A stretch of 64,000 nucleotides of DNA from Haematococcus lacustris (lineage: Eukaryota > Chlorophyta > Chlorophyceae > Chlamydomonadales > Haematococcaceae): NCBI GenBank assembly GCA_030144725.1, contig JASKMD010000012.1:2533649-2597648 (forward strand), in the 5' to 3' direction. The notes below the pieces were generated by a model. It was given only the letters and a program-made list of their open reading frames with translations. It searched no databases and had not been told where the DNA came from. The position numbers were made by a program, and so were the translations under genes. Within the stretch, counting starts at the first letter, position 1. The number at the start of each line of letters is the position of its first letter. Below are positions 40,507-50,513 of the stretch, in pieces.

Positions 40507-43500
40507 ATGACGGAAGCCGCACCCGTGGACGCATCGCCTCGCGACGTATCGCCGTCAGGAGATGGCGAGGTGATGCTGGAGAAGAGCAGTGCGTAAAGAC
40601 TCAGAACGGCAGCTCCTAGACAGGGGAAGCTGCTGCGTGGCATTATGCAAGTAGCAGTGACGACCTACCTCCAGCCTAAGGCTCCAGCCTGAGGCTCCAG
40701 CCTGAGGCTCCAGCCTGGTGCGGCAGGTGTCATGAATCACATGCAAGTGGGGCAGCACATGCCACGGCCATTATGGGCATGTGAACACCTCAGCAGCACA
40801 GCCTAGTGGCAGGATTATGACAAAGTGGCACTGCCACCCCATGTCACCCATGTAGTGTGATTATCACATTGCCATGTAGTTTGCAGGCCCATTGGCGACG
40901 TGCCCATTGCCTTGCAGGCCAGCACGAGCGGGGAGCCTCATGAGTGCCCCATCTGCAAGATGATGCGTGAGGGGGGCTGTGAAGCGGCGTTTGAGGTAGG
41001 ATGAGCATGCACTTCACTTCATTTCAATCCTGTTGCGACCTGTTGCTGGCTGTTTCTGCCATGTCAGGCTTGCCGGGGTCCCAGCACGGGTGGCTCCCAG
41101 CACCCTCAACCGCCTCCCTCTGCCTCTGACCTGCTGCAGCCCATCTGCTGCCTGCACTAGCACCCAGCACTCCACCTCACCACCCAGCGTCACACTAGGG
41201 GTGGCTGGCTAAAGGCATGACAGGTCAAGGCTGGGCAACAGGCGAAACGGGTCCAGGCTGAGCAACAGGCGTTACAGGCAAACACAACTCATTCACCCTC
41301 CTGGGGATAAGACCTGGCTGCAGCAGGCGCGGGCGCTGATGCGCTGGCAGTGGCAGCGCCGCCACCACCTGCTGGCCCGCTGTCTGGCAGTGCATCGCGA
41401 GCTGGTCAACATCCCCAGGCCTGTGCTTGCCCTTGCCTTGAAGAGGGTTACAGGATGGCTTGCCCTTGCCAGGCTTCTGCCCCTTGACCGTACAGCCAGG
41501 GCAACAGCACCCCAACAGGCATCACAGGTTCAGGCTGAGTGTCAGGTGCTGCAATTTGCCACTCCTGCTACAGCCTCACCCGCCGGCCCTATTGTATTAG
41601 GAGTGCATGGCTGTAGGGAGCGCTATTCTGTGTGCTTGCACTTGTGTTTTGAACTTCCATGGGGCCTCATGGGCTCAAGCTCACATGACCAACATGCGTT
41701 GATGTCAGCTGGCGCAGCGTCTAGCACCCACTGCTGGGCTACAGGCAGCCACGCTTGATGCTGCCGGCCTTGCAGCGGCATGTAGCCCAGATCTGTGTAC
41801 TTGTGGCATGTGACTAGCAGTGTGGGCATGAGCCTGTGTTAAGTCCAGCCACCTGCCTGACTGCAGTGCTTGTGTGGAATGGCCTGGCTGACCCTGGCCT
41901 GGCCCTTGTCATCTAGGCAGGGAGAGGTGCTAGGTCCGAACTGCCAGGCCGCTGGATGCCTGGCTGCCTGGCTAGTAGGGCTGGTTGGAGATGGAGCAGG
42001 ACCACAGGGCAGGAGCAGGAGCAGCGGGGCACCACACCGGGCCACACCAGCTTTGCCTGTAGCACAAACCCTGCTGTGCAGCTGTACCTCCCCCCCCTCC
42101 TAGGTCATGCTCCAGTCCTTGCCTTGCCAAGCAGTCAAACACAACTCATTCAACAAGGAACAACATGTTTGACTGCGGGTAATTGCACTCAGCTACTCCA
42201 GTCAAGTTGAAGCATCCTCGGTCGCACCCTTGATGACTACAAACCCCACTCCGATGGCACGTTCCAACCACTGGGCATCTCACCAAAACTAACAGCTTAA
42301 TGCTTGTGAGGCTGACATCCTGTGTAAACTACTAGGCCCTATGCATTGTTGCGGGCCCGGCCATCAATGCCCCGCCGGTACTCTGCAGCCCGGTGCAGCC
42401 TCTGCCTGACCTTGGGCAGCCGGTCATTGACCCGCTTGTAGCGCTGCTGGTACTCCTTGCCAACGGGGGGGGGAGCCTCCCTGTCCTTCTAGCTGCACAG
42501 CTCCAGGGGGTGCTGCATGCTCTCCCCAATGCGCTGGAAGTTTAAGCACCCGTTGGTGTCCCGGTCCAGCCACCTGCCCCATGGGGGGGGCCTGGGGTCG
42601 TGGGACTGGGTCAGGTGCAACAAGGGGGGGCTGGGCAGGACTTGATGCACGGAGTCGCAATGTCGCGTGGAGCACACTGCGCCGTGTCGTCAGTTAGCTT
42701 TGGGGCCTTTCCTCAAGCTCGGCGGCTTACCGGCTGCGGAGGGTGCGAGGGAGACGGGGCGCTTGCGGTTCTTTCTCGAGAACATCACAGGGACTGAGCA
42801 ACACCATCGAAGCGGAGTGGCCATGCTGGGGGGTGCATCAGGTCGCCGTCAGGTCGCCGTCCAACCGGAGGGCCGGCAACCGGAGTGGGCCGGAAGTGAT
42901 ATTTATTACATCATTTACAAGCCAACTTTAACCAACCTAGTGGCACAATGCATTGGCACAACATAGTTTACAAAGGTTGCCTTGCCAAGCAGTCCGACCT
43001 GCCAGTTGCTGCTGGCGCCATGCACACCCTCATGCTGACCCTCAGGCGTTCATGGACTGCGGAGCAGAGGCTGACAAGGGCAATCGCGACTACAACGATT
43101 GCTTAGGCTTGGTGCGTGGCTTGCGCTGCACAATGCACAGGCATGGCTGTTACAGCGCAGTTCATGCACTGCCCTACCCACCCCATCCCAGCCCACCCCT
43201 CACCACCCCATCATCATACACGAGGTGTAAACCATCGCACATTACACATCAAGGGTGATGCATTGTACATCACCAGCACTCATGCCAGGGTGCCTTGCCA
43301 TCTCCTGCCAGGGTGCTGACCTGTGGGGCAGAGTGGAGGGCCATGCAGGGGCAAGCTGGTGGGGTGCGCTAGTCATGCTTGCGGTGCGCTGAATGTACAG
43401 TTCGAGGCCATGCGTGAGTGCATGATGAAGAGGCCTGATGTGTTCCACCCCATGCTGGGGAGCCTAGAGGACAGCCCTGAAGACCCGCCCGCTACATCGG

Positions 43501-43547
43501 CAACCAAGGACTCGGCAACCGACAAAACGAAAGCCGCCAACAGCTGA
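40507..43547 (+). CDS. GCK-domain protein
   Basis: Four exons: 40507-40569, 40918-40995, 43046-43111 and 43401-43547 (117 residues). A second model ends exon 1 at 40592 and starts exon 2 at 40886, also in phase. The domain reads GEPHECPICKMMREGGCEAAFE, then AFMDCGAEADKGNRDYNDC and FEAMRECMMKRPDVFHPMLG, matching the plant GCK pattern (CPFC.FMK.G.C...F..W..C...A......C......L..CM). The Cys pairs suggest a CHCH-like disulfide fold or metal binding; its role is unknown in the family. The tail is Asp/Pro/Lys-rich. It is divergent from TRM10 with 144 bp between start codons. The 2-kb second intron contains a reversed Fanzor-like fragment. Confidence 0.82.
40672..40719 (+). repeat. 15-bp tandem repeat (AGGCTCCAGCCTGAG)
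   Basis: About three units in GCK intron 1. Confidence 0.9.
41520..41590 (+). repeat. ~70-bp dispersed repeat, partner at 51366-51435
   Basis: Shares ACAGGTTCAGGCTGAGT, GTGCTGCAATTT-like and CACTCCTGCTACAGCCTCAC with 51366-51435 in the same orientation. Confidence 0.85.
42143..42662 (-). mobile_element. TnpB/Fanzor-like fragment, subfamily B, with 3' tail
   Basis: Minus strand: a Pro-rich start near 42660, then LDRDTNGCLNFQRIGESMQ, HPLELCS, a TAG in place of the Trp codon seen in the 19 kb copy, then KEYQQRYKRVNDRLPKVRQR and a stop after GRARNNA near 42338. The tail 42330-42143 matches 19263-19464 and includes the CSHQGCDRGCFN-type reading. It lies reversed in GCK intron 2. Confidence 0.7.
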
Positions 43548-43664
43548 GCATGTGTTGATCCTCTTGACCCAACAAGCACCACTCAAGCACGTGTCGATAC
43601 GCAAGCATATCCGCAACACCCCACTTTGGGACCTCCACCTGCAATCAGGCCTGGCTCGATACAG

Positions 43665-43669
43665 TGTAA
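43665..43669 (+). other. TGTAA poly(A) signal of the GCK gene
   Basis: 117 nt after the TGA ending at 43547. Degenerate GACACAGTATACAGTAT repeats follow. Confidence 0.55.
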
Positions 43670-43734
43670 GATACAGAAATGCAGTTTATGACACAGTATA
43701 CAGTATGACACAGTATGACACAGTATACAGAACC

Positions 43735-43915
43735 AACAAAACTCATTCAACAAGGAACAACATGTTGGGCTGTGGGTAATCTCACTCCGCTACTAGTTGT
43801 AGCATCCTCGGTCGCACCCTTGATGACCACAAACCCCATCCCGGTGGCACGTTCCGGGGGCAAACCCCCCGACCACTGGGCACCTCATCAAAACTAACAG
43901 CTTTACGCTTACATG
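43735..43915 (-). mobile_element. Solo subfamily B 3' tail
   Basis: Minus-strand sequence matches 19266-19456 and 42143-42330 (for example AACATGTTGTTCCTTGTTGA and ATCAAGGGTGCGACCGAGGA). No coding part accompanies it. Confidence 0.8.
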
Positions 43916-44150
43916 GCTACCAGCCCGTTGCACTAGCAAACACTAGTGAACTAGCTAGGAGCCCTAGAGTGAGCCATGGCTCTAGGGCTCGGGTAGTGAT
44001 GGAGCTCCACGAGGAAGCTCCATTATTGCTGCAGGTTTATTCATCGCTGCTGCTTTTGGCGATACCTGCAAGCACATAGGGCCACGACATATGCTTAGTG
44101 TGCGGGGCAACAATTGCAACAAGGGCAACTTGTGGGGGCTGTGTGCGATG
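43916..44150. other. Intergenic, no gene seen
   Basis: Contains a short imperfect inverted repeat around GAGCCATGGCTC (43970-43990) and a near-palindromic GGAGCTCCACGAGGAAGCTCC (44000-44021). Nothing coding is supported. Confidence 0.4.
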
Positions 44151-44279
44151 TGCGGGGCTTGCTTAGAGTGCGGGGCAACCAGGGTGTGTTGGACAACAAG
44201 TGCGGGGCTTGCTTAGAGTGCGGGGCAACCAGGGTGTGTTGGACAACAAGTGCGGGGCTGTGTGCGGGGCAACCAGGGC
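44151..44279 (+). repeat. 50-bp tandem repeat, 2.5 copies
   Basis: Units at 44151-44200 and 44201-44250 are identical by eye, followed by a truncated third copy. The core TGCGGGGC is shared with the next minisatellite. Confidence 0.95.
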
Positions 44280-44319
44280 AAGGGGCTTACCTTTCAGAGA
44301 GGCCTGGCCGTTTGCCATT

Positions 44320-44719
44320 CTACGGGGCCGTGTACCATTGTTTACGAATTGCGCGGTCACGAATTAGCGCGTCGATCTGCGAACACAAGCACAAGCAATT
44401 GTTGCGGGGCTGCTGCTATAGTGCGGGGCTGCTGCTATAGTGCGGGGCTGCTGCTATAGTGCGGGGCTGCTGCTATAGTGCGGGGCTGCTGCTATAGTGC
44501 GGGGCTGCTGCTATAGTGCGGGGCTGCTGCTATAGTGCGGGGCTGCTGCTGTGAGACGGTGCTTACCTTAACCCGCGGTTGCAGCTTGGGGCCCGAGCGG
44601 TAATCAGAGCAGGCCGCCACGCCCGCTCCAACTAAGATGGCGATCTGTGGCAAACAGAGCCTTTTCATAGTGTCCGCTGTCACACTGTGCGCGTGTCCGT
44701 CCTTTGACAGCCGTACCAT
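44320..44719 (-). CDS. Small hypothetical membrane protein (two exons)
   Basis: Exon 1 44719-44567 (51 codons, donor GTAAGC) joins exon 2 44376-44320 (acceptor TTCGCAG, stop TAG) in phase, giving 69 residues. It has one hydrophobic stretch, LPQIAILVGAGVAACS (about residue 25-40), followed by a basic C-terminus IDALIRDRAIRKQWYTAP. The size and layout recall small mitochondrial membrane-complex subunits, but I cannot name a family. M18 is an alternative start. The intron carries the 19-bp minisatellite. Confidence 0.45.
44403..44550 (+). repeat. 19-bp minisatellite, ~8 copies
   Basis: Unit TGCGGGGCTGCTGCTATAG, contiguous and without spacers, in the intron of the 44320-44719 gene. Confidence 0.97.
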
Positions 44720-45580
44720 TTGAGGACACGTCCGTAGCTGCTGGTTAGCTGCTGACAGTTGGGACCTGCAGGGGAGACCTCAGCGGAGTCGTCAGCGGAG
44801 ACAGCTTACAGTGCGGCGTAGCGGAGCGACAAATGGCGTTCAGTGGCGTAACGGCGTAATGGCGTTCAGTGGCACCATTCAGGCCCACACCACCTTTGAG
44901 CCTCAAGCCCTATACTCCTGACACTCCCTCTGTGTGCTCCTTCCTTCCAGCCTCAGTTGCCACCAGCCAGTGGACCCTTATACAGTACTGACCCTTATAC
45001 AGACCCTTACACAGACTGTATGATACAGATACAGTGTATCCCTGTACGAGTGACTGTAGCTTCTCTTTATCTTCTGTGTACAGATCGTAGATACATGATA
45101 CTATGATACAGACGCCAGATACCTGGCGGGTGTATCACCCACGGAAGGGCCTAGTACTCGGCATCAGCAAGTTAGTGCACTTTCTGCCTGTGATCACTGC
45201 CCCGTATGTATACATGATACTATAAATGCACTAGCAAAGGCATTCACATCATAGAACAAGAAGAGGCAAGCAAAGCAGCGAGCAAACATGCAGTAAAAAC
45301 ATCATTTTGAGTCAGTGCGTGAGAAAATGTTCGAATGGGCCAGCATGGGCCAACCAGGCCACCTCGTGCCGCGATTTTTGCACCCGCTTGCTGCATAGGT
45401 ATAGTCAGGGCTGTGCACCGGTTATTCCTTGCGCCCGCCAAAGTCGACCCCTCGATGCAAAGCTTGTTTGTGTCCTAGCTGGAAGGCCAGAAGTGTTGTG
45501 TACAGCCCCACGTAGCCCCGTGCTTCAGTTGCAACTTTTGCCGAACACATGTCGTCGGCCGTCTTGCTGGGATAGCTGCG
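44720..45580. other. Intergenic, AT-richer, no gene supported
   Basis: Holds TACAG/GATACA-rich degenerate repeats (44980-45130). No frame shows recognisable coding features. Confidence 0.45.
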
Positions 45581-46064
45581 AGTAAGAACATTTCGCACTT
45601 GCTCCGATGCGTAGCTGTCGAAATGAGTGCGTGAGGTTCACCAACCGTGAACCCGACTGCGACCACGCAGGCCTACTGCAAACCCGGCCCCCGGTCCAGC
45701 CAGAGCGAGTTCTGGATTGAAACTACGTAGCTAGCTCCACTGGAGCATAAGGTACGCGATGGGTTAGGCTACACCACAATGCATTCAGTGAGTGCACCAT
45801 GGCAGGGAATCATATCATGTCACCCACTACGAGGTGTCACATGGCACATGTGTAACCTGTAGGATTGAAACTTGTGGGGGGTGTTGACCATGCTCATAGC
45901 AACCCCTTGCCGTGTTTTCATCTAAAGGTAAAATTGCAAGCAATTACAACATAGTGTCAACCGCAGACTGCATTGCCATGGATGATGTTGCGCCCAACAA
46001 CACACTACATGCAACACTTGCTATGTGTGCTTTGCAGGTGCATGCCTACATTCCCACATCCCAA
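45581..46064 (+). repeat. Left arm of a ~480-bp inverted duplication
   Basis: The reverse complement of 50038-50513 matches over its whole length with moderate divergence and several long identical stretches (TCACATGGCACATGTGTAAC, AGCAACCCCTTGCCGT, CATCTAAAGGTAA). It contains a conserved coding-like stretch (PDCDHAGLLQTRPPVQP) and an intron-like GTAA...TTTGCAG unit. Confidence 0.8.
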
Positions 46065-47276
46065 TAAAGGGCGGTCCGTGCTCCTCGACGGCATTGTGGT
46101 GAAGTTGGACCGATGCGTTCTTTGCAAGGTGTCGATTGCACCATGCGTGATAGGCAGATGGCAAGCATGGACATCTGTATACGTGGAACCTAATGTGGAG
46201 GGGACAGACTCTATTTGGGAAGTACGTGAGGTTACTAAACTGAGCGGCCTGGTGCGTGGTGACGCCCTAGGGCCAGCCACCCTTGTGGACAAAACACTCC
46301 GAGCTGGGTGTGAGGCAATGCGCCTCCCCCTTGTGGCCCACTATAAGTGTGTGCAACGATTGAAGGTGGAGGCTAGCATTCGCCCACACTCACCTACCCC
46401 AACACTATGCGCAGCAGATGGGCCAGGAGGGAAGGGTGTGGGGCTGGGGCAGTGGGCACCATCCCCCCCTCGCTCTCAGCCACCTGCCCCAGCGCCGGGC
46501 AACAACAGCAGCAGCAGCAGCAGGGGTATGGGGGGGGGGGGGGGCAGGAGGGCAGGGTGTGGGGCTGGGGCAGTGGGCACCATCCCCCCCTCGCTCTCAG
46601 CCACCTGCCCCAGCGCCGGGCAACAACAGCAGCAGCAGCAGCAGGGGTATGGGGGGGGGGGGGGCCAGGAGGGCAGGGTGTGGGGCTGGGGCAGTGGGCA
46701 CCAATCCCTCCCTTGGGAGGCAGCAACAACGGTGTCATGGGTACTGATGGGGCCAAGAGTTGGGCATCCTTGTTTGCTGCTGCTGCTCAAAAGCCTTCCT
46801 TATCGCATGGTTCATCCCCTTCCCAACAGGGCGTGCTTGCCCAGTTGCTCTCTTTCGGGCTTGTACCGTATGACAACGCGGGGCAGGGCCGCTGTGGACT
46901 TGAGTCTTTGTGGCATGGATTGGAATTATCAGGCTCAGCATTACAGGTGTGGTGCCATGCATATGCATGTTGTGTGTGCTTTGCTCACGTAACCATGACG
47001 GTTAGGGGATCATGTATGACTAATGCAATTGGTGCCGAATTGCATTTTGCAGGGAGCAAATTTTGTGCGTGAACTTATGGTTCATGGTGTGTTGACACTT
47101 GTGGACCTGGCTGAGCAGCGGCAAAACCAGCTGGCACTAAGGCTTTTGCAAAGCATGGAGCAGAACTTCCTACCCATTGAGTCGCCCATGTTCTCATGCC
47201 GCTGGCCTGACCCTGTGAGCTTTGCGCAGTGGGGTCAGCAATTCGCCAATCCAGCGGCCTGCACTCCTACAACTTA
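46040..47276 (+). CDS. Possible element-borne gene fragment (hypothetical)
   Basis: After a TTTGCAG acceptor (46038) the frame reads CMPTFPHPNKGRSVLLDG, then LDRCVLCKVSIAPCVIGRWQ and WTSVYVEPNVEGTDSIWEV up to about 46390. A later acceptor near 47051 opens GANFVRELMVHGVLTLVDLA, ending NPAACTPTT* at 47276. The two parts are separated by the 46424-46720 tandem repeat. I do not recognise a transposase family. It sits inside the inverted-arm island, so it is probably part of a mobile element or a duplicated gene; the exon joins are not proven. Confidence 0.35.
46424..46720 (+). repeat. ~121-bp tandem repeat, 2.4 copies, with CAG and G tracts
   Basis: Each unit has GTGTGGGGCTGGGGCAGTGG, CACCTGCCCCAGCGCCGGGC, a (CAG)5-6 run and a G12-14 run. 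The unit length is not a multiple of three, so successive units read in different frames. Confidence 0.93.
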
Positions 47277-47575
47277 GTCCCTGCGTTTGTCCCTGCGTTC
47301 TACCGACCTTGTCCGATCGTGCTGGAATTTTGATAGATGGTAGTTTGCAGAAAATAAAACATTTTTTTCAAAAAAATATTTTGAAAAAATCAAAGGCGGC
47401 TGCGCTGTGGCCCTGGGGCGTAGGTGCAGGGGTAAGTGCAGGGATAGGTTGCGGGCCATGGGTTTTTCCAAATATTTTGCTTGAAAAATATGTTTTATTT
47501 TCTGAAAACTGCCATCTATCAAATTTTCAGCCCGATCGGACAAGGTCGGTAGAACGCAGGGACAAACGCAGGGAC
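47277..47575. mobile_element. 299-bp palindromic MITE-like element
   Basis: The left arm from 47277 (GTCCCTGCGTTTGTCCCTGC, then GTTCTACCGACCTTGTCCGA) and the reversed right arm ending at 47575 match for ~105 bp, including the AT-rich AGAAAATAAAACAT part. The spacer is about 80 bp. It is strikingly AT-rich for this window and has no coding capacity. A related outer pair (47262-47285 and 48143-48166, CACTCCTACAACTTAGTCCC with its inverse) suggests a larger ~900-bp element flanked by TA. Confidence 0.8.
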
Positions 47576-47582
47576 TCGAAAG

Positions 47583-47668
47583 AAAAAGAAAGAAAACTAC
47601 TCCGGTACAAACCGGCGTGCATTAAGGGAGGAGCTTCCGCATGTGGCGCGGCCTGCTCCCACCTCCAA
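47583..47668 (-). repeat. Short interspersed repeat, reverse copy
   Basis: The reverse complement of 48769-48852: CCGGCGTGCATTAAGGGAGG with flanks GACTACTCCGG-like and CGCGGCCTGCTCCCACC. It starts after a GAAA-rich run, the complement of the pyrimidine tail. Confidence 0.8.
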
Positions 47669-48163
47669 ACGTTGGACACAGGCTGGACATGTCCCCACCA
47701 AGCTGCCCTAGCTGTAGCCACAGACCACAGCCAGCAGCCAAGGCAAACAAAGAGGCATGAGAGGAGCAAAGAACAGTGCACTCGGCAGCTGGACCTATCT
47801 CTTCTCCTCGTTGACGAGAGCAGTTCCCGCCTTCTCCGTCGGATGTCGCACTAAAAGCTGAAGTTCAGGCCCCAAAAGTCCAAACTTCAGCTGTCAGCCA
47901 ACGTCCCGCGTTGAGGTAGCTCTGCTCCCTCCTTGACGACGCCAGCAACTCCACAACAGCTCGATGACCCGCAACGGTCGTGTGCGGCACCCGGACCTCA
48001 TTTGTACAAAGCGGTGCCCGTTCAAGCCTGGGAAGGCTGTCCCGTTGCATCCCAATTTATATACCGCTGGGTGCGGTGGTGAGGTAGCTTAGCCAATCCG
48101 TGCGACCGAAGTCAACGCGGATTGTTACCAGGGCCACCGCAACGCAGGGACTAAATTGTAGGA
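47669..48163. other. Inside the repeat island, no gene supported
   Basis: Includes a short inverted repeat AAGCTGAAGTT...AACTTCAGCT (47850-47892) and the right end of the outer inverted repeat. Frames are short. Confidence 0.4.
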
Positions 48164-48718
48164 GTGTGGCTGGATCAGATAGGGATCATTTGGATTGTCA
48201 TGCTATTGGGGATCACCATCGTTGTTGTGGACCTCAACAAAGGGTTCATGCAACACTACACGCCCAGCAGCGTGCTAGACCTTCTTATGGGTGACGATGG
48301 CACCGCAGCAGCGGCAGAGTTGCTGCCCCTCATCACACCCTGTCTCTCCTCCTCTCTGCGTGTGCGTGAAGTCGCAATGGTGGTAGAAGCTGACCGGCAC
48401 TTCAGAGTGTTGCGCACACAAGATAACCGAGCTCTCCCCTCATTGCATTATCTCATTTCGAATTGGCAGCCATCACCTATCCGCCCAGCCCCATCAGCAC
48501 CGGGCAGCCGTGGTGCCGCAGCTGTCGGCCCAGCCCCATCAACACATGAAAGGTACGTGAAGAAGGTACTTACATGTCAGCTTAACCAACATACCAACTG
48601 CATCTTCACCTCCTCATCTTTGCAATATCTACCACGGCAACACCTCCTGGCCCTGGGGATCACACAAGCCAACACTACCAAACTATCTAACAAGCTAACA
48701 CGGCACGCTACAGACTAA
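48164..48718 (+). CDS. Hypothetical protein in the repeat island
   Basis: 184 codons from ATG 48164. A hydrophobic N-terminus (IGIIWIVMLLGITIVVVDL) is followed by LLPLITPCLSSSLRVREVAM and a Ser/Pro-rich region. The frame is intact and base use is close to its surroundings, but there is no known domain. It begins at the edge of the outer inverted repeat, so the start may be an acceptor (TTGTAG) rather than the ATG. Confidence 0.35.
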   Translation: MWLDQIGIIWIVMLLGITIVVVDLNKGFMQHYTPSSVLDLLMGDDGTAAAAELLPLITPCLSSSLRVREVAMVVEADRHFRVLRTQDNRALPSLHYLISNWQPSPIRPAPSAPGSRGAAAVGPAPSTHERYVKKVLTCQLNQHTNCIFTSSSLQYLPRQHLLALGITQANTTKLSNKLTRHATD

Positions 48719-48754
48719 GGGCCACTAAAGGGGGGGGAGGGTAGGGGGGGTAGT

Positions 48755-48862
48755 CTCTTTTAGCCTAATGGTGGGAGCAGGCCGCGCCCCAGGCGGTAGC
48801 TCCTCCCTTAATGCACGCCGGTGTATTCCGGAGTAGTCTTCTTCTTCTTCTTCTTCTTCTTG
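48755..48862 (+). repeat. SINE-like short interspersed repeat with (CTT)n tail
   Basis: TTTTAGCCTAATGGTGGGAG resembles a tRNA D-arm/Pol III A box (TRGYNNANNNG). It is followed by GCTCCTCCCTTAATGCACGC, CCGGAGTAGTC and a (CTT)n tail. No clear B box is seen. Partial relatives lie at 4536 and, reversed, at 47583 and 23263. Confidence 0.55.
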
Positions 48863-48978
48863 CAATATCTACAGCTTTCTGCATTCAACCATCTACCATC
48901 TTTGCATGCATGCATGTCATGCAACACATGCAACAATGCTCCCATGTGTGCGTTGCATGTGTTGACATTGTACCCACC

Positions 48979-49860
48979 ATGGCCGATGTCAACCTGTCCT
49001 CGCAAACCCAGCAAGGGTTTCGGTCTCAAGCAGTTCCTACCCCACCCACCCCACCCTCCAACCTCCACCACCTCCCAAAACCTTCATCACAGTGCTCTTG
49101 TGCCCCAACACCCGCCCCGACAATCCCAAGCACACGCGTGGACGCACTGCAGCGTGAGGTCATCAGGCTCAAACAGCAGCTAGCCCGGGCAAAAGCCATG
49201 CGGTTACCGCCTGTGGCCAGACTCGCCCTAGCCTACGTGCGCAATGAGTACCAAATGAGGCAGATTTTGCGCTCAGCGGGGCTCATGGCTGGGGATGGGG
49301 ATGGGGATGAAGAGCCACCAACGCCCCCTATGCGCGGCCAGGTTGTGCATCTTGAGGAACCTCGCATGGGTGCTGGCCCAAGGGGCAGGGTGCTGGCCCA
49401 AGGGGCACCATGCACATTACCTGAGAGCCCTCGAGATGCAGGTCGACACCGGGCTGTCCTTCAAGCTTTGCTGTCATGGCACCTGGGCAGCAGCTGGAGG
49501 TGTCTATCCCATGCGCCAGAAGTTACGGCCACCCCCCCCGACACCACCCCAAGCCATTTGCTCTTAGCTGCTACCGGAGGTGCCGAGACCCCCAACCCCT
49601 CTCATGCAACAAGGGTTGTAGCACAAGCTGGAAGTACACGCAAGCTACAAGAGCAGAAAACAAGAGAGAAGCGAACTGCAGCGGAGCTGTCCATCACCAT
49701 GGAGTTTGCGTCTACAGATACACGACAGAGGTACCAGGCTGCAGCTGTGGAGCAACAGCTGGCTGCAAAAGAGCAAGCAAGCAATCGTGCAAGGATGGCA
49801 AAGCAGCATATTCAAGCCATAGCCATGTACCGTTCTGCAATCAAACCATTGCCTGAGTAA
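48979..49860 (+). CDS. Hypothetical coiled-coil protein in the repeat island
   Basis: 294 codons from ATG 48979 (MADVNLSSQTQ) to TAA at 49860. A Pro-rich start is followed by a heptad-like helix VDALQREVIRLKQQLARAKA. The middle has a 16-bp tandem (GGTGCTGGCCCAAGGG). A second helix region KLQEQKTREKRTAAELSITM and AAAVEQQLAAKEQASNRARM ends the protein. The coiled coil plus a position inside inverted arms suggests an accessory ORF of a mobile element; no family is assigned. Confidence 0.4.
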   Translation: MADVNLSSQTQQGFRSQAVPTPPTPPSNLHHLPKPSSQCSCAPTPAPTIPSTRVDALQREVIRLKQQLARAKAMRLPPVARLALAYVRNEYQMRQILRSAGLMAGDGDGDEEPPTPPMRGQVVHLEEPRMGAGPRGRVLAQGAPCTLPESPRDAGRHRAVLQALLSWHLGSSWRCLSHAPEVTATPPDTTPSHLLLAATGGAETPNPSHATRVVAQAGSTRKLQEQKTREKRTAAELSITMEFASTDTRQRYQAAAVEQQLAAKEQASNRARMAKQHIQAIAMYRSAIKPLPE

Positions 49861-50037
49861 ACAATGAAGCTCAGCTTAGATCAATTGAGGCAATTGTGGG
49901 GTGTAGTAGGCCGGGGTCCTCCAGCAAAGACAGTCTGTGGGCTGCTGGATGCACTTGATGCACATGCACTATGAGCAATGTTGAATGGTGCTCTGACCTG
50001 TAGAAATTACACGACCTCCATCTGCACGAAGTTGTTG

Positions 50038-50513
50038 AGATACGGAAACGCAGGAAATGCACCTGCAATGCACACATAGCAGGCGCTGCATGTGGTGTGG
50101 GCAACAACATCATCCATAACAATGGAGTCTGCGGTCGAAACTATGCTGTAATTGCTTGCAATATTACCTTTAGATGAAAAGACGGCAAGGGGTTGCTATG
50201 GGCTCTGTCCACACACCACACAAGTTTCAGGCCTACTGGTTACACATGTGCCATGTGACACCACATCATGTGTGATGTGGTACTATTCCCTGCCAAGATG
50301 CACACACTTAATGCATCGTCATGCAACCTAATCTATTGCGTACCTTGTGCCATGGCGAGCCTACAGGTATGTTTTCAGCCTCAATTTCGCTGTGGCTGGA
50401 CTGGAGGCCGGGTTTGCAGCAGTTCTGCATGGTCGCAGTCGGGTCCACAATTCATGAGTCCCACGCGTTCATTTTGGCAGCTACGCAGCGAAACAAGTGC
50501 CAATGTTCTCACT
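50038..50513 (-). repeat. Right arm of the ~480-bp inverted duplication
   Basis: See 45581-46064. On the minus strand the conserved stretch reads PDCDHAELLQTRPPVQPQR, with stop codons at different places from the left arm. Confidence 0.8.

Noticed and set aside
40570..40592. Longer GCK exon 1 as the main model
   Set aside because: Equally in phase with an acceptor at 40885, but adds residues without family support; kept only as an alternative.
44403..44550. CRISPR-like regular array
   Set aside because: Contiguous 19-bp units with no spacers, in a eukaryotic intron: a minisatellite.
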